Positions 27,328-39,636 of a DNA stretch of 64,000 nt are shown here, one piece after another. How positions within the stretch are numbered: position 1 is the first letter of the stretch; each line of letters starts with the position of its first letter. Location: contig NZ_SLXP01000005.1 of NCBI RefSeq assembly GCF_004343075.1, positions 144,936 to 208,935 of the forward strand, given 5' to 3'. The position numbers were made by a program, and so were the translations under genes. The DNA comes from Rhodovulum marinum. GTDB lineage: Bacteria > Pseudomonadota > Alphaproteobacteria > Rhodobacterales > Rhodobacteraceae. The notes below the pieces were generated by a model that was given only the letters and a program-made list of their open reading frames with translations, did no database searches and was not told where the DNA came from.

Positions 27328-27353
27328 TGTCAACTCAACTTGACACAAGTCAA
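27328..27353 (-). promoter_or_regulatory. Overlapping PpsR/CrtJ-like and FnrL-like operators of bchE
   Basis: TGT (27328-27330) and ACA (27343-27345) are separated by exactly 12 bases, the TGT-N12-ACA consensus of PpsR/CrtJ. TTGAC (27340-27344) and GTCAA (27349-27353) are separated by 4 bases, matching the FNR-type TTGAY-N4-RTCAA. The two palindromes share 27340-27345. Both lie 44-70 bases upstream of the bchE ATG. Known in Rhodobacter: FnrL activates bchE under low O2, and PpsR represses photosynthesis genes aerobically. The sites are seen; their function here is inferred. Confidence 0.75.
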
Positions 27354-27670
27354 ATCGCTGTCAGGTTTGTAAGGCACCCTGCCCCGGGCCGGAACGCGGG
27401 GCGTATCCCACTGTAGTAAAAAGGTTTTTGCGAAGCAGCGGTGAACGCGGCCCGGCCCGGCGGGCCCGGTGGCGGGCCCGGAGGCGGAATTTTCCTGCCA
27501 GACTCGCCGGCCCGGCCAAGGCGATTCCGTCGCAGGCGCCGGGGCCGCGCGGCTGTTGCAAGGGCGCCGCGGCGCGCCGTGCAATCGCATACGGCGCGCG
27601 AAAGGAGTTCGAAAGCCCCGGCGCGCTATGGTGATCTGCCCGCCACACCCGCAGGAGGCCCGCCCGCCCC
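27354..27670. other. Divergent intergenic region, bchE to GT87 gene
   Basis: Apart from the bchE operator region, this GC-rich stretch holds runs of GGCCCGGC-type sequence and an AAAAAGGTTTTT inverted repeat at 27418-27429 not followed by a T-run. I see no convincing small gene, RNA gene or repeat copy. A promoter for the rightward gene must lie here but none stands out. Confidence 0.5.
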
Positions 27671-28972
27671 ATGATCCCCGTGCCCCAGGACAGCCCCCCC
27701 GCCCGTTCCGGCGGCCCGGCCGCGTGGCGGGCGGCGGGCGTGGCGTTGGGCATGCTGGTACTGGGCTATATCGCCATCGCCCTTGTCGCCGCGCCGCGGA
27801 TGTCGGGCGATTTGTTGCCGCTGTGGCTGGCGGGCGAGGCATTCGCCGGGGGCGGGCCGGTCTATGCCCCCGCCGACGGCCTTTTCCGCATGCTGCCGCC
27901 CGAGGGCTGGACCGCGCGCGCCGCCGCGCTGGGCCATGAGGGCCATGTCTATCCCTTCGTCTATCCGCCGCTCTGGGCCTGGGTGTTCGGGGGGCTGACG
28001 CGGGTGACGGATTTCGCGACGGTCGCGGCGGTGGCGGGCGCGCTGAACACCGCGCTTCTGGTCGCGATGCCGCTGTTGGCGCGGCGGGCCGCGGGGGCGG
28101 GCCCCGGGGTCTTTGGCTATCTGGTGATCAGCCAGGTGCTGATCCACATGACGCCCGTGGGCATGATCGCGCTGTACCAGAACCAGTCGCAGATCCTGGT
28201 GGCCTTCCTGGTGGTGCTGGCGCTGGAGCGGGCAGAGGCGGGACGGCCGGCAAGCGCGGGGGCGGCGATGGCGCTGGCCGCCTCGATCAAGCTGTTCCCG
28301 GCGGCGTTCGCGCTGATCTGGCTTGTTTCGGGCGAGCGGCGCGCCTTTGCGTCCTTTGCCGCGGTCGGGCTGGCGCTTGGGCTGGTATCGGTCGCGGTGG
28401 CGGGCTGGCCGCTGCACGCCGCGTTCCTGGGCCATGTCGCGGCGATCGGCGAGACGGGCTTTTTCAGCGCGCTGTCCTTCAGCCTGGATGCGGTGGCCGC
28501 ACGGCTGGCGGGGGCAGAGCCCGTATCGGTGCCCCTCGCCAATACCCATCCGGGCCAGATCGCGCCGCAGGTCATCGCGGTGTCGGACAAGCCCGCCGCC
28601 CTGGTCCTGGCCGGCAAGGCGGCGGTCGTGGCGGCGATCCTGGGCCTGGGCCTTGCGATGCGCAGGGCCGGCCGCGGGGCGCGGCGCGCCGCGCTGTGGC
28701 CGGCCGCACTGACCCTTTTGCCGCTGCTGGGGCCGATCGCGTGGGGCTATTACTTCCTTGCGGCGACGGCCTTTGCCCCGGTGCTGCTGTCGACGCTGGG
28801 GCGTGTGCGGGGCGGCGCGATCCTGTGCCTGGTCTATGCGCCGCTGCACATGGCCGTTCTGAACGTGCTGCGCGATCGGGCCGTCGATCTGCAGGTCGTC
28901 GGCGCGTTGCTGTTCCTGTTTCTGGCGGCCGCGTTCCTTGCCTCGGCGCGGACATGGCGCGACGCGGCCTGA
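27671..28972 (+). CDS. GT87 (DUF2029) polytopic membrane glycosyltransferase
   Basis: The 433-residue protein has about ten hydrophobic segments and the DUF2029/GT87 pattern: SGDLLPLWLAGEAFAGGGPVY after the first helix (Asp at the catalytic-like loop), VYPFVYPPLWAWVFGGL, LYQNQSQILVAFLVVLALERAEAG and AASIKLFPAAFALIWL. GT-C fold enzymes of this family use polyprenyl-phosphate sugars, as in mycobacterial mannosyl- and arabinosyltransferases; the product here is unknown. Confidence 0.88.
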   Translation: MIPVPQDSPPARSGGPAAWRAAGVALGMLVLGYIAIALVAAPRMSGDLLPLWLAGEAFAGGGPVYAPADGLFRMLPPEGWTARAAALGHEGHVYPFVYPPLWAWVFGGLTRVTDFATVAAVAGALNTALLVAMPLLARRAAGAGPGVFGYLVISQVLIHMTPVGMIALYQNQSQILVAFLVVLALERAEAGRPASAGAAMALAASIKLFPAAFALIWLVSGERRAFASFAAVGLALGLVSVAVAGWPLHAAFLGHVAAIGETGFFSALSFSLDAVAARLAGAEPVSVPLANTHPGQIAPQVIAVSDKPAALVLAGKAAVVAAILGLGLAMRRAGRGARRAALWPAALTLLPLLGPIAWGYYFLAATAFAPVLLSTLGRVRGGAILCLVYAPLHMAVLNVLRDRAVDLQVVGALLFLFLAAAFLASARTWRDAA

Positions 28973-28989
28973 AAAACATCCCGCCGCCC

Positions 28990-29017
28990 TTGCGTGCCCC
29001 CCGCGCTTGGCTATAAC
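28990..29017 (+). promoter_or_regulatory. Predicted sigma-70 promoter of carB
   Basis: TTGCGT at 28990-28995 and TATAAC at 29012-29017 are separated by 16 bases. Transcription would start near 29024, giving a leader of about 27 bases before the carB ATG at 29051. This is the best -35/-10 pair visible in the window. Confidence 0.55.
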
Positions 29018-29050
29018 CCGCAGCAATTTGCCAATCCGGGGGACGGGCGC

Positions 29051-32278
<3,228 letters not shown>

Positions 32279-32282
32279 GGCG

Positions 32283-32867
32283 ATGGCCAAGCTCTATTTC
32301 CACTATTCGACGATGAACGCGGGCAAGTCGACGATCCTGTTGCAGGCCGCGCATAATTATCGCGAGCGGGGGATGGAGACGCTGTTGCTGACCGCGGGTG
32401 TCGACACGCGGGCGGGCGCGGGGCGCATCGCCTCGCGGATCGGGTTCGGGGCCGAGGCGGGAACCTTTGCGCCGGGCGATGACCTGTTCGACCTGGTCGC
32501 GGCGCGGCTGGCGGCCGGGCCGTGCGCCTGTGTCTTCGTCGACGAGGCGCAGTTCCTGACCCGCGATCAGGTCTGGCAACTGGCCCGCGCGGTCGATGAA
32601 CTGGGCGTGCCGGTGATGTGTTACGGGCTGCGGGTGGATTTCCGGGGCGAGCTGTTCCCCGGTTCGGCCACGCTGCTGGCGCTGGCCGACGAGATGCGCG
32701 AGGTGCGCACGATCTGCCATTGCGGGAAGAAGGCCACGATGGTGGTGCGGATGGGCCCCGACGGGCAGGCGCTGCGCGACGGCGCGCAGGTGCAGATCGG
32801 CGGCAACGAGACCTATGTCTCGCTGTGCCGGCGGCATTGGCGCGAGGCGGTGGGCGAGGCGGGCTGA
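32283..32867 (+). CDS. tdk: Thymidine kinase (type II)
   Basis: Tdk phosphorylates thymidine to dTMP. The 194-residue protein has the P-loop STMNAGKST (residues 9-17), the Walker-B-like [10 protein letters not shown] (about 81-90), the lasso/zinc region with CHCGKKA and a late SLCRRHW, and [15 protein letters not shown]. It begins 4 bases after carB and is probably in the same operon, joining pyrimidine synthesis and salvage. Confidence 0.96.
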   Translation: MAKLYFHYSTMNAGKSTILLQAAHNYRERGMETLLLTAGVDTRAGAGRIASRIGFGAEAGTFAPGDDLFDLVAARLAAGPCACVFVDEAQFLTRDQVWQLARAVDELGVPVMCYGLRVDFRGELFPGSATLLALADEMREVRTICHCGKKATMVVRMGPDGQALRDGAQVQIGGNETYVSLCRRHWREAVGEAG

Positions 32868-32946
32868 GGTTTCGCCCCGGCTGACGCCGGGGCGACCGGC
32901 TGGGGGGCTTTGCCCCCCAGACCCCCCGGGTATTTTCACCAGGAGA
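32868..32946 (+). repeat. Compound palindromic repeat, copy A (behind tdk)
   Basis: The element starts at the tdk stop codon and has three modules in order: GGTTTCGCC...GGCGACC around a stem CGCCCCGGC/GCCGGGGCG; a second stem CTGGGGGGC-TTT-GCCCCCCAG at 32900-32920; and a tail CCCCCGGGTATTTTCACCAG-GAGAA. The double hairpin could end tdk transcription. The same three modules recur, complete or partial, at four other places in the window. Confidence 0.85.
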
Positions 32947-33009
32947 ACATCCATTGCCGCGGCGGCCTTGCGGGGCCGGAGCGATGCCCATCGTTCAGGC
33001 GCGTTTCGG

Positions 33010-33061
33010 GCCGGGCGCAAAGCGCCCGGCCCCGGTCGCCTCGCGCAAGCGAGGCGAAACC
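33010..33061 (-). repeat. Compound palindromic repeat, copy B (behind the ZIP gene)
   Basis: On the minus strand this reads GGTTTCGCC, stem TCGC/GCGA, GGCGACC, then stem GGGCCGGGCGC-TTT-GCGCCCGGCCC; the tail module is missing. It lies 49 bases past the stop of the leftward ZIP transporter gene and points the same way, so convergent tdk and ZIP genes each have their own copy. Confidence 0.8.
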
Positions 33062-33110
33062 CGAAGGGCCTGTCGCGGTGTGGAGATCCGGCACGGGCGG
33101 CGGGGCCGGC

Positions 33111-33884
33111 CTAGCCCAGCGCCACGTCCAGCACCATCATCAGGATCAGACCGGCCGTGAGCCCCGTGGTGGCGCGGTTCTGGTGGCCGTAGCGGTGGGT
33201 TTCGGGGATGATCTCGTGGCTGATGATGTAGATCATCGCCCCCGCCGCAAAGGCCAGCCCCCAGGGCAGCAGGTGCACCGAGACCGACACCGCCGCCGCC
33301 CCCAGCACGCCCCCCACCGGTTCGACCAGCCCCGTGGCCAGCGCGATCAGGAAGGCCGACAGGCGCCGGTAGCCCTGCCCGCGCAGCGCGACCGCGACGG
33401 CCAGCCCTTCGGGGGCGTTCTGCAGCCCGATGCCGGTGGCCAGCGACATCCCGTTCGCCACGTTGCCGCCGCCGAAGCCCACGCCCACGGCCATGCCCTC
33501 GGGGAAGTTGTGGATGGTGATCGCGAAGACGAAGAGCCAGATCTTGGCGAGTGCGGCCGCCTCGGCGCCTTCGCGGCCCGCGATGAAATGTTCGTGCGGG
33601 ATGAACTCGTTCATCGCCGCGACCGCAAGCGCGCCCAGCGCGATGCCGGTGCCCGCGATCAGCGCGGCCAGCAGCACGCTTCCGTAAAGGCCTTCGGCCG
33701 CGTCGATGCCGGGCAGGATCAGCGAGAAGAACGAGGCCGACAGCATCACGCCCGCGGCAAAGCCCAGCATCGTGTCGCTGGACTTGCGGCTGATCGAGCG
33801 CCCGAACAGCACGGGAAGCGCCCCTACCCCGGTCATCAGCCCGGCGGCAAGCGACGCGAGAAGGCCCAGGGCGACGATGCTCAT
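33111..33884 (-). CDS. ZIP-family metal transporter
   Basis: The 257-residue protein has eight hydrophobic segments. The fourth carries the ZIP metal-binding signature HNFPEGMAVG (about residues 128-137) and the fifth GLQNAPEGLAVAV plus a later HEIIPETH; the H/N/P/E pattern is diagnostic. A cytosolic loop between helices 3 and 4 holds NEFIPHEHF. It likely imports Zn2+ or another divalent metal. ATG 33884 was chosen for AAGGGGG upstream; an ATG at 33896 lacks one. Confidence 0.93.
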   Translation of the reverse strand: MSIVALGLLASLAAGLMTGVGALPVLFGRSISRKSSDTMLGFAAGVMLSASFFSLILPGIDAAEGLYGSVLLAALIAGTGIALGALAVAAMNEFIPHEHFIAGREGAEAAALAKIWLFVFAITIHNFPEGMAVGVGFGGGNVANGMSLATGIGLQNAPEGLAVAVALRGQGYRRLSAFLIALATGLVEPVGGVLGAAAVSVSVHLLPWGLAFAAGAMIYIISHEIIPETHRYGHQNRATTGLTAGLILMMVLDVALG

Positions 33885-33987
33885 GCCCCCTTGCATGGCC
33901 GATTGCACGCGCCGCGGCAAGCGCCATCGCCGTTGCGGCCCGCCCGCCCGATTGGTAAGGGAACCTGACCACCGCGAGGAGCCGCCC

Positions 33988-35151
33988 ATGCCCATCATCA
34001 CCACCGTCGAGGATCTGCGCCGGATCTATGCCCGCCGCGTGCCGCGGATGTTCTACGACTATTGCGAGTCGGGCAGCTGGACCGAGCAGACCTTTCGCGA
34101 CAACGTTTCGGATTTCGCGGATATCCGGCTGCGCCAGCGCGTCGCCGTCGACATGGAGGGCCGGTCCACGGCCACGAAGATGATCGGCCAGGACGTGGCG
34201 ATGCCCGTGGCGCTGGCGCCCGTGGGGCTGACGGGGATGCAGTCGGCCGATGGCGAGATCAAGGCCGCCCGCGCGGCCGAGAAATTCGGCGTGCCCTTCA
34301 CCCTGTCGACGATGTCGATCTGTTCCATCGAGGACGTGGCCGCCCACACCACGAAACCCTTCTGGTTCCAGCTTTACGTGATGCGCGACGAGGAATTCGT
34401 GGCGGGCATCCTGCAAAGGGCCAAGGATGCCGGGTGTTCGGCGCTGGTGCTGACGCTGGATCTGCAGATACTGGGCCAGCGGCACCGGGATGTGAAGAAC
34501 GGGCTGTCCGCACCGCCCAAGCTGACGCTGCCCACGCTGATGAACCTGTCGACCAAGTGGGGCTGGGGGCTGGAGATGCTGGGCACGAAGCGCCGGCAGT
34601 TCGGCAATATCGTGGGCCATGCCAAGGGGGTGTCGGATGTCTCGTCGCTGTCGGACTGGACGGCGGAGCAGTTCGACCCGCGGCTGGACTGGGACAAGGT
34701 CCGGCGGCTGAAGGAGCAATGGGGCGGCAAGCTGATCCTGAAGGGCATCCTGGATGCCGAGGACGCGCGCCGCGCCGCCGATGTGGGGGCCGATGCGATC
34801 ATCGTGTCGAACCATGGGGGGCGACAGCTGGACGGGGCGCTGTCCTCGATCCGGGCGCTGCCGTCGATCGTGCGGGCGGTGGGCGACCGGGTGGAAATCC
34901 ATGTCGATGGCGGCATCCGCACCGGGCAGGACGTGCTGAAGGCGTTGGCCCTGGGGGCGAAGGGCACCTATATCGGGCGCGCCTTCGTCTATGGGCTGGG
35001 TGCGATGGGCGAGGCGGGCGTGACCAAGGTGCTGGAGGTCATGCACAAGGAGCTGGACACGACCATGGCGCTGTGCGGGCGCAAGAGCGTCGACAGCCTG
35101 GACCGCGACATCCTGCTGGTGCCCGAGGATTTCGAGGGGAAATGGGCCTGA
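33988..35151 (+). CDS. lldD: FMN-dependent L-lactate dehydrogenase / 2-hydroxy-acid oxidase
   Basis: The 387-residue protein is a TIM-barrel FMN enzyme: FYDYCESGSWTEQTFRDN near the N-terminus, APVGLTGMQ (about residues 78-86), TLSTMSICSIEDV, the catalytic VSNHGGRQLDGA (His as base and Arg for substrate carboxylate, about 272-283) and DGGIRTGQDVLKALALGA for the FMN phosphate. L-lactate is the likely substrate; glycolate or mandelate cannot be excluded. GAGGAG precedes the ATG. Confidence 0.92.
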   Translation: MPIITTVEDLRRIYARRVPRMFYDYCESGSWTEQTFRDNVSDFADIRLRQRVAVDMEGRSTATKMIGQDVAMPVALAPVGLTGMQSADGEIKAARAAEKFGVPFTLSTMSICSIEDVAAHTTKPFWFQLYVMRDEEFVAGILQRAKDAGCSALVLTLDLQILGQRHRDVKNGLSAPPKLTLPTLMNLSTKWGWGLEMLGTKRRQFGNIVGHAKGVSDVSSLSDWTAEQFDPRLDWDKVRRLKEQWGGKLILKGILDAEDARRAADVGADAIIVSNHGGRQLDGALSSIRALPSIVRAVGDRVEIHVDGGIRTGQDVLKALALGAKGTYIGRAFVYGLGAMGEAGVTKVLEVMHKELDTTMALCGRKSVDSLDRDILLVPEDFEGKWA

Positions 35152-35255
35152 GCGCCGGTTTTCCCCCTTTCCAATCGGGCCGGTCTCGGCTATGGGCACG
35201 GCTTCATCCGGGCATACACCCTTGGAGGATGCCCATAACCTTAGGAGAATGACCC

Positions 35256-35894
35256 ATGGCAGGTGAGATCCCTGATCTTCACGCCACGGAACGGACGGGG
35301 ACAGGCAAGGGGGCCGCTCGTCAAGCTCGTCGTGAGCAACTCGTTCCGGGCATCGTTTACGGCGGCGGCGCCGATCCGCTTCCGATCAACCTGAAATTCA
35401 ACGAGCTGTTCAAGCGGCTCAAGGCGGGGCGCTTCCTGTCGACGCTGTTCAACCTGAAGGTGGACGGCCACGAGGACGTGCGCGTGATCTGCCGCGGCGT
35501 GCAGCGCGACGTGGTCAAGGACCTGCCGATCCATGTCGACCTGATGCGGCTGAAGCGCACCTCGCGCGTCAACCTGTTCATCCCGGTCGAGTTCGTCAAC
35601 GAGGACAAGGCGCCCGGCATCAAGCGCGGCGGCGTCCTGACCGTGGTGCGCCCCGAGGTGGAACTGGTGGTGACCGCGGGCGATATCCCCGATCACCTGA
35701 CCGTCGACCTGGCGGGCCTGGACATCGGCGACATCGTCCACATCTCGAACGTGACGCTGCCGGAAGGCGCGCGCCCGACGATCACCGACCGCGACTTCGT
35801 GATCGCCAACATCTCGGCCCCGTCGGGCCTGCGGTCGTCGGATGGCGCCGAGGGTGACGAGGACGGCGAAGGCGACGAGGGCGGCGAGGACTGA
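35256..35894 (+). CDS. rplY: 50S ribosomal protein L25 (general stress protein Ctc type)
   Basis: The 212-residue protein is the long, two-domain CTC form of L25: an N-terminal 5S rRNA-binding domain ([27 protein letters not shown]) and a C-terminal beta domain ([43 protein letters not shown]), ending in an acidic tail of Glu/Asp/Gly. It is followed by pth after two leftward genes; rplY-pth adjacency is widespread. Confidence 0.97.
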   Translation: MAGEIPDLHATERTGTGKGAARQARREQLVPGIVYGGGADPLPINLKFNELFKRLKAGRFLSTLFNLKVDGHEDVRVICRGVQRDVVKDLPIHVDLMRLKRTSRVNLFIPVEFVNEDKAPGIKRGGVLTVVRPEVELVVTAGDIPDHLTVDLAGLDIGDIVHISNVTLPEGARPTITDRDFVIANISAPSGLRSSDGAEGDEDGEGDEGGED

Positions 35895-35931
35895 TTCCGC
35901 GCCCGCACCCGTCGGTGCGACAGGATTTGCG

Positions 35932-35957
35932 ACGGGGCGCCCTTCGGGGCGCCCCGT
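35932..35957 (+). terminator. Possible rplY terminator hairpin
   Basis: ACGGGGCGCC at 35932-35941 pairs with GGCGCCCCGT at 35948-35957 across a 6-base loop, 38 bases past the rplY stop. Only a weak T-rich stretch follows (CGCGTTT), so termination efficiency is uncertain. It lies between convergent genes and could act in both directions. Confidence 0.5.
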
Positions 35958-35975
35958 TCGCGTTTCAGGGGGGGG

Positions 35976-36464
35976 TCAGAAGCCCGGCGGCGCGTCGGGA
36001 TCGACCGTGCCCAGAAGGCCCGGCAGCACGGCACAGAAGCGGTGCATGCGCATCGCGGGTTCGGTCCCGGCAGGGGTACGGATGCCGTCCGGCCACCAGG
36101 CGGCGCACAGCTCGCGCTGGCTGTCGGCGTCGATCAGCGGGCGCAACTGGCGGGTTTCGAACTCTTCCACCCAGCGGACCTGCATCCACAATTGCTGCCG
36201 CGCCTGCGACCAGGTCCCCGCCCCGTCCAGCGCGTCGAGCAGGTGCCAATGCTGTTCGATCATGTCACGCGCCCAGGCGACGCACAGGATGCCGGCCTTG
36301 AGCCGCTGAGTTTCGGTCGCGGCAGGGGACAGGTCCCGCAGGGTGGGCCCGGGATCAAAGGGCGCCTCGCCCGCCATGGCCGGGCCGGCCCCGAGCAGCG
36401 CCGCCGCCGCCGCAGCGTGCAGGACCCGCCGGAAGGCCGAATGTCGAAAAACGGTATGCCACAT
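35976..36464 (-). CDS. Exported hypothetical protein
   Basis: The 162-residue product begins with a signal peptide (RRVLHAAAAAALLGAGPAMAGEA, cleavage after AMA near residue 32) and a mature part rich in Trp and Cys (GILCVAWARDMIEQHWHLLD, ELCAAWWPDG, MHRFCAVLPG), which suggests disulfides in the periplasm. I do not recognise a family. Confidence 0.75.
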   Translation of the reverse strand: MWHTVFRHSAFRRVLHAAAAAALLGAGPAMAGEAPFDPGPTLRDLSPAATETQRLKAGILCVAWARDMIEQHWHLLDALDGAGTWSQARQQLWMQVRWVEEFETRQLRPLIDADSQRELCAAWWPDGIRTPAGTEPAMRMHRFCAVLPGLLGTVDPDAPPGF

Positions 36465-36623
36465 GCGCGTTGCCTCGCTTTTCCACAAGCGTGGCCCAGC
36501 GAGGTTGCGAAATGGTTGTCCTGTCGCGGGGTCGGCGGGGCGGATGGCAACGCCTGCCGGTTTCGCGGGCGCCCGCGCGATGCTGCGCCGCAGAAAAAGG
36601 CAGGCCGCGACCGGCCCGCGCGG

Positions 36624-36935
36624 TCAGGCGAGGTGCTGGACCGACTCGAAGATTTCCAGTTCGGGCGGTTCGAGATACATGTCCGACGGCCCCTTGGCGC
36701 CCTTGTGGGCGGCGCGGAACGCCTCGGATTTGGTCCAGGCGGTAAACGCGGCCTCGCTGTCCCAGAAGGTGTGCGAGGCGTAAAGGCGATAGCCGTCCTT
36801 CTCGGGGCCCTTCAGCAGGTGGAAGGCGACGAAACCCGGCACCGATTTCAGGTGGCTGTCGCGGTTTTTCCACACCGCCTCGAACGCCTCTTCCGCGCCG
36901 GGTTTCACCTTGAACCGGTTCATGGTCAGATACAT
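36624..36935 (-). CDS. ABM-domain protein, probable haem-degrading monooxygenase (IsdG/HmuQ-like)
   Basis: The 103-residue protein has the dimeric alpha/beta-barrel fold of antibiotic-biosynthesis monooxygenases. Asn 6, Trp 67 and His 77 fall at the positions of the catalytic N-W-H triad of IsdG/IsdI, within MNRFKVKPG and [21 protein letters not shown]. IsdG-type enzymes open haem to release iron, which in alphaproteobacteria is under Irr/RirA control. The triad is seen; haem degradation is inferred. Confidence 0.82.
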   Translation of the reverse strand: MYLTMNRFKVKPGAEEAFEAVWKNRDSHLKSVPGFVAFHLLKGPEKDGYRLYASHTFWDSEAAFTAWTKSEAFRAAHKGAKGPSDMYLEPPELEIFESVQHLA

Positions 36936-37026
36936 CGCACGTCTCCACCGAATTGCCGCATCGCGCTGGACTTGGGCGCCAGTTCACGGCATCGGGGACA
37001 AAGGTTCAAGGGGGAGCGGCGGACGC

Positions 37027-37713
37027 ATGCGTCTCTTCGTGGGTCTGGGCAATCCGGGCGCCAAATACGCGGGAAACCGCCACAATATCGGCTTCATGGC
37101 GGTGGACCGGATCGCCGGGGATCACGGGTTCGCGCCGTGGCGGGCAAAATTCCAGGGCCAGCTGTCCGAGGGGCGGCTGGGCGGCGAAAAGGTCGTGCTG
37201 CTGAAGCCCGAGACCTACATGAACCGGTCGGGCGATTCGGTGCAGGCGGCGGTGCAGTTCTACAAGCTGGCCCCAGGCGACGTGACGGTGTTCCACGACG
37301 AGTTGGACCTGGCGCCGGGCAAATGCCGGCTGAAACAGGGCGGCGGGCATGCGGGGCATAACGGGCTGCGGTCGATCCACGCCCATATCGGGCCGGAGTA
37401 CGAGCGCGTGCGGCTGGGGATCGGGCATCCGGGGCACAAGGACCGGGTGTCGGGATACGTGCTGAGCGATTTCGCCAAGGCCGATCGCGACTGGCTGGAC
37501 GACCTGCTGCGCGGGATTTCGGACGGCGCGGCGGATTTGGCGCGGGGCGACGGGGCGCGGTTCCTGAACGCGGTGGCGTTGCGGGTGGCGCCGCCACGCA
37601 GTTCGGGCGGCGCGGCCAAGCCCGCCGCCCCGCCGCGCGCGCCCGAGCCGCAGGCCGACCCGCCCGACGACACGCGCACGCCGCTTCAGAAACTTGCCGA
37701 CCGGTTCAGATAG
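37027..37713 (+). CDS. pth: Peptidyl-tRNA hydrolase
   Basis: Pth frees tRNAs from prematurely released peptidyl-tRNA. The 228-residue protein has the family signatures [21 protein letters not shown] (catalytic His near residue 20), [22 protein letters not shown] (catalytic Asp) and [12 protein letters not shown]. The C-terminus carries a Pro/Ala-rich extension (about residues 190-228) beyond the usual core. Confidence 0.97.
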   Translation: MRLFVGLGNPGAKYAGNRHNIGFMAVDRIAGDHGFAPWRAKFQGQLSEGRLGGEKVVLLKPETYMNRSGDSVQAAVQFYKLAPGDVTVFHDELDLAPGKCRLKQGGGHAGHNGLRSIHAHIGPEYERVRLGIGHPGHKDRVSGYVLSDFAKADRDWLDDLLRGISDGAADLARGDGARFLNAVALRVAPPRSSGGAAKPAAPPRAPEPQADPPDDTRTPLQKLADRFR

Positions 37714-37723
37714 GAGAGGCCCG

Positions 37724-38101
37724 ATGCCGAACCCCAAGGTCCCTTCGGTGAACGCGCTGGGCGGCAAGCTGGCCCCCTGCTCGACCGCGCCGCTGACCGG
37801 GTTTTTCCGCAATGGCTGTTGCGACACCGGCCCCGACGATCACGGCAGCCACACGGTCTGCGCGGTGATGACGGCCGAGTTCCTGGCCTATTCGAAATAC
37901 GTGGGCAACGACCTGTCGACGCCGCGGCCCGAATTCGGGTTCGAGGGGCTGAAACCGGGCGACCGCTGGTGCCTGTGCGCCGGCCGCTTCCTGCAGGCCC
38001 ATGACGAGGGCTGCGCGCCGCAGGTCGACCTGAACGCCACCCACGAGGCGGCGCTGGAGGTCGTGCCGCTGAGCGTGCTGCGGCGCTACGCGGTCGGTTA
38101 G
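37724..38101 (+). CDS. DUF2237 family protein
   Basis: The 125-residue protein matches DUF2237: [41 protein letters not shown], then [42 protein letters not shown]. The dense Cys pattern suggests a metal or redox site; function is unknown. GGAGAGG precedes the ATG. It follows pth by 10 bases, and its stop overlaps the convergent trpB stop. Confidence 0.92.
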   Translation: MPNPKVPSVNALGGKLAPCSTAPLTGFFRNGCCDTGPDDHGSHTVCAVMTAEFLAYSKYVGNDLSTPRPEFGFEGLKPGDRWCLCAGRFLQAHDEGCAPQVDLNATHEAALEVVPLSVLRRYAVG

Positions 38102-39321
38102 CCCATGTCGAAGCCCAGGTGGCGGGCGACGGTGAAGATGTCCTTGTCGCCCCGGCCGCACATGTTCATGCAGATGATGTGATCGGCCGGAAGGTCGGGG
38201 GCGATCTTGGCGACATGGGCCAGCGCGTGGCTGGGTTCCAGCGCGGGAATGATCCCTTCCGTCTCGCAGGACAGCTGGAAGGCGGCCAGCGCCTCCTTGT
38301 CGGTGATCGAGACGTATTCGGCCCGGCCGATATCGTGCAGCCAGGAATGTTCCGGCCCGATGCCGGGATAATCCAGCCCCGCCGAGATCGAGTGACCTTC
38401 GAGGATCTGGCCGTCGTCGTCCTGCAGCAGGTAGGTCCGGTTGCCGTGCAGCACGCCGGGCCGCCCGCCGGTCAGGCTGGCGCAATGTTCCATGCGGTCG
38501 TCGACGCCGTGGCCGCCGGCCTCGACCCCGATGATGCGCACGTCCTTGTCGTCGAGGAACGGGTAGAACAGCCCCATCGCGTTCGACCCGCCGCCGATCG
38601 CCGCGATCAGCGTGTCGGGCAGGCGGCCCTCGGCCTCCAGCATCTGTTCCTTGGCCTCTTTGCCGATGATCGCCTGGAAATCGCGCACCATCGCCGGATA
38701 GGGATGCGGACCCGCCACCGTGCCGATGCAGTAGAAGGTGTCGCGCACGTTGGTCACCCAGTCGCGCAGCGCGTCGTTCATCGCGTCCTTGAGCGTGCCG
38801 CGGCCAGAGGTGACGGGCACCACCTCGGCCCCCAGCAGGCGCATGCGGAACACGTTGGGCGCCTGGCGTTCGACGTCGGTCGCGCCCATGTAGACCACGC
38901 ATTTCAGCCCGAACTTGGCGCAGACGGTGGCGGTGGCGACGCCGTGCTGGCCCGCGCCGGTTTCGGCGATGATCCGGCTTTTGCCCATGCGGCGGGCCAG
39001 GATGATCTGGCCCAGCACGTTGTTGATCTTGTGCGCGCCGGTGTGGTTCAGCTCGTCGCGCTTGAGATAGATCTTGGCCCCGCCCAGCCGTTCGGTCAGC
39101 CGTTCCGCGAAATAGAGCGGCGAGGGGCGGCCGACGTAATGCTTCCACAGGAAGTCCATCTCGTCCCAGAAGCTTTGGTCGGTCTTGGCATGTTCATACT
39201 GCGCCTCGAGCTCGAGGATCAGCGGCATCAGCGTTTCCGACACGAAACGCCCGCCGAAATCGCCGAACCGGCCCTTGTCGTCGGGGCCCGTCATGAAGGA
39301 ATTGATCAGGTCTTCGGCCAT
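38098..39321 (-). CDS. trpB: Tryptophan synthase beta subunit
   Basis: TrpB joins indole and serine with PLP. The 407-residue protein has [15 protein letters not shown] (PLP Lys, about residues 84-98), [13 protein letters not shown], the phosphate-binding GGGSNAMG (about 235-242) and ending LGFDMG. The ATG at 39319 was chosen; a TTG-type extension upstream is unlikely. trpF lies upstream, separated by two small genes; trpA is not next to it. Confidence 0.98.
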   Translation of the reverse strand: MAEDLINSFMTGPDDKGRFGDFGGRFVSETLMPLILELEAQYEHAKTDQSFWDEMDFLWKHYVGRPSPLYFAERLTERLGGAKIYLKRDELNHTGAHKINNVLGQIILARRMGKSRIIAETGAGQHGVATATVCAKFGLKCVVYMGATDVERQAPNVFRMRLLGAEVVPVTSGRGTLKDAMNDALRDWVTNVRDTFYCIGTVAGPHPYPAMVRDFQAIIGKEAKEQMLEAEGRLPDTLIAAIGGGSNAMGLFYPFLDDKDVRIIGVEAGGHGVDDRMEHCASLTGGRPGVLHGNRTYLLQDDDGQILEGHSISAGLDYPGIGPEHSWLHDIGRAEYVSITDKEALAAFQLSCETEGIIPALEPSHALAHVAKIAPDLPADHIICMNMCGRGDKDIFTVARHLGFDMG

Positions 39322-39322
39322 G

Positions 39323-39565
39323 TCATTGATCCTTAAATCCAAACTCGGCAGCTAGTATGCGATAAAGCTGCTCAGCCGCTTCTTCACCAAATTGGAGTGT
39401 TTGGCTAAGCTTGTCAGGCATATCGCGGTCATTCGAACCATACGAGTTTAATTGCAGAATTCTCCGGCCGTCGCGCTCTGCCACCATGTATTTGCAAACC
39501 AGTTCAGTAGGGTGTGCGCTCCGGATTTCGCGTTCATCTTTTTCGATTGAAATCACAAAAGCCAT
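39323..39565 (-). CDS. Unrecognised 80-residue protein inserted in the trpF-trpB operon
   Basis: The protein ([67 protein letters not shown]) looks like a small beta-alpha domain. I do not recognise the family. Base composition is lower in GC than the neighbours. It ends one base before the trpB start, so trpB may depend on its translation. It begins about 70 bases after the preceding gene. Confidence 0.7.
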   Translation of the reverse strand: MAFVISIEKDEREIRSAHPTELVCKYMVAERDGRRILQLNSYGSNDRDMPDKLSQTLQFGEEAAEQLYRILAAEFGFKDQ

Positions 39566-39636
39566 GGTTCGCGCTCCTCTCGCTTGCGCCCCTGTCTACA
39601 GCCAGTCCCGGGCACGGTAAAGCCGGGGCGCGGCGC

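Noticed and set aside
27418-27429. AAAAAGGTTTTT as a terminator between bchE and the GT87 gene
   Set aside because: It is upstream of both divergent genes, has only A-T pairs and a 2-base loop, and nothing to terminate.
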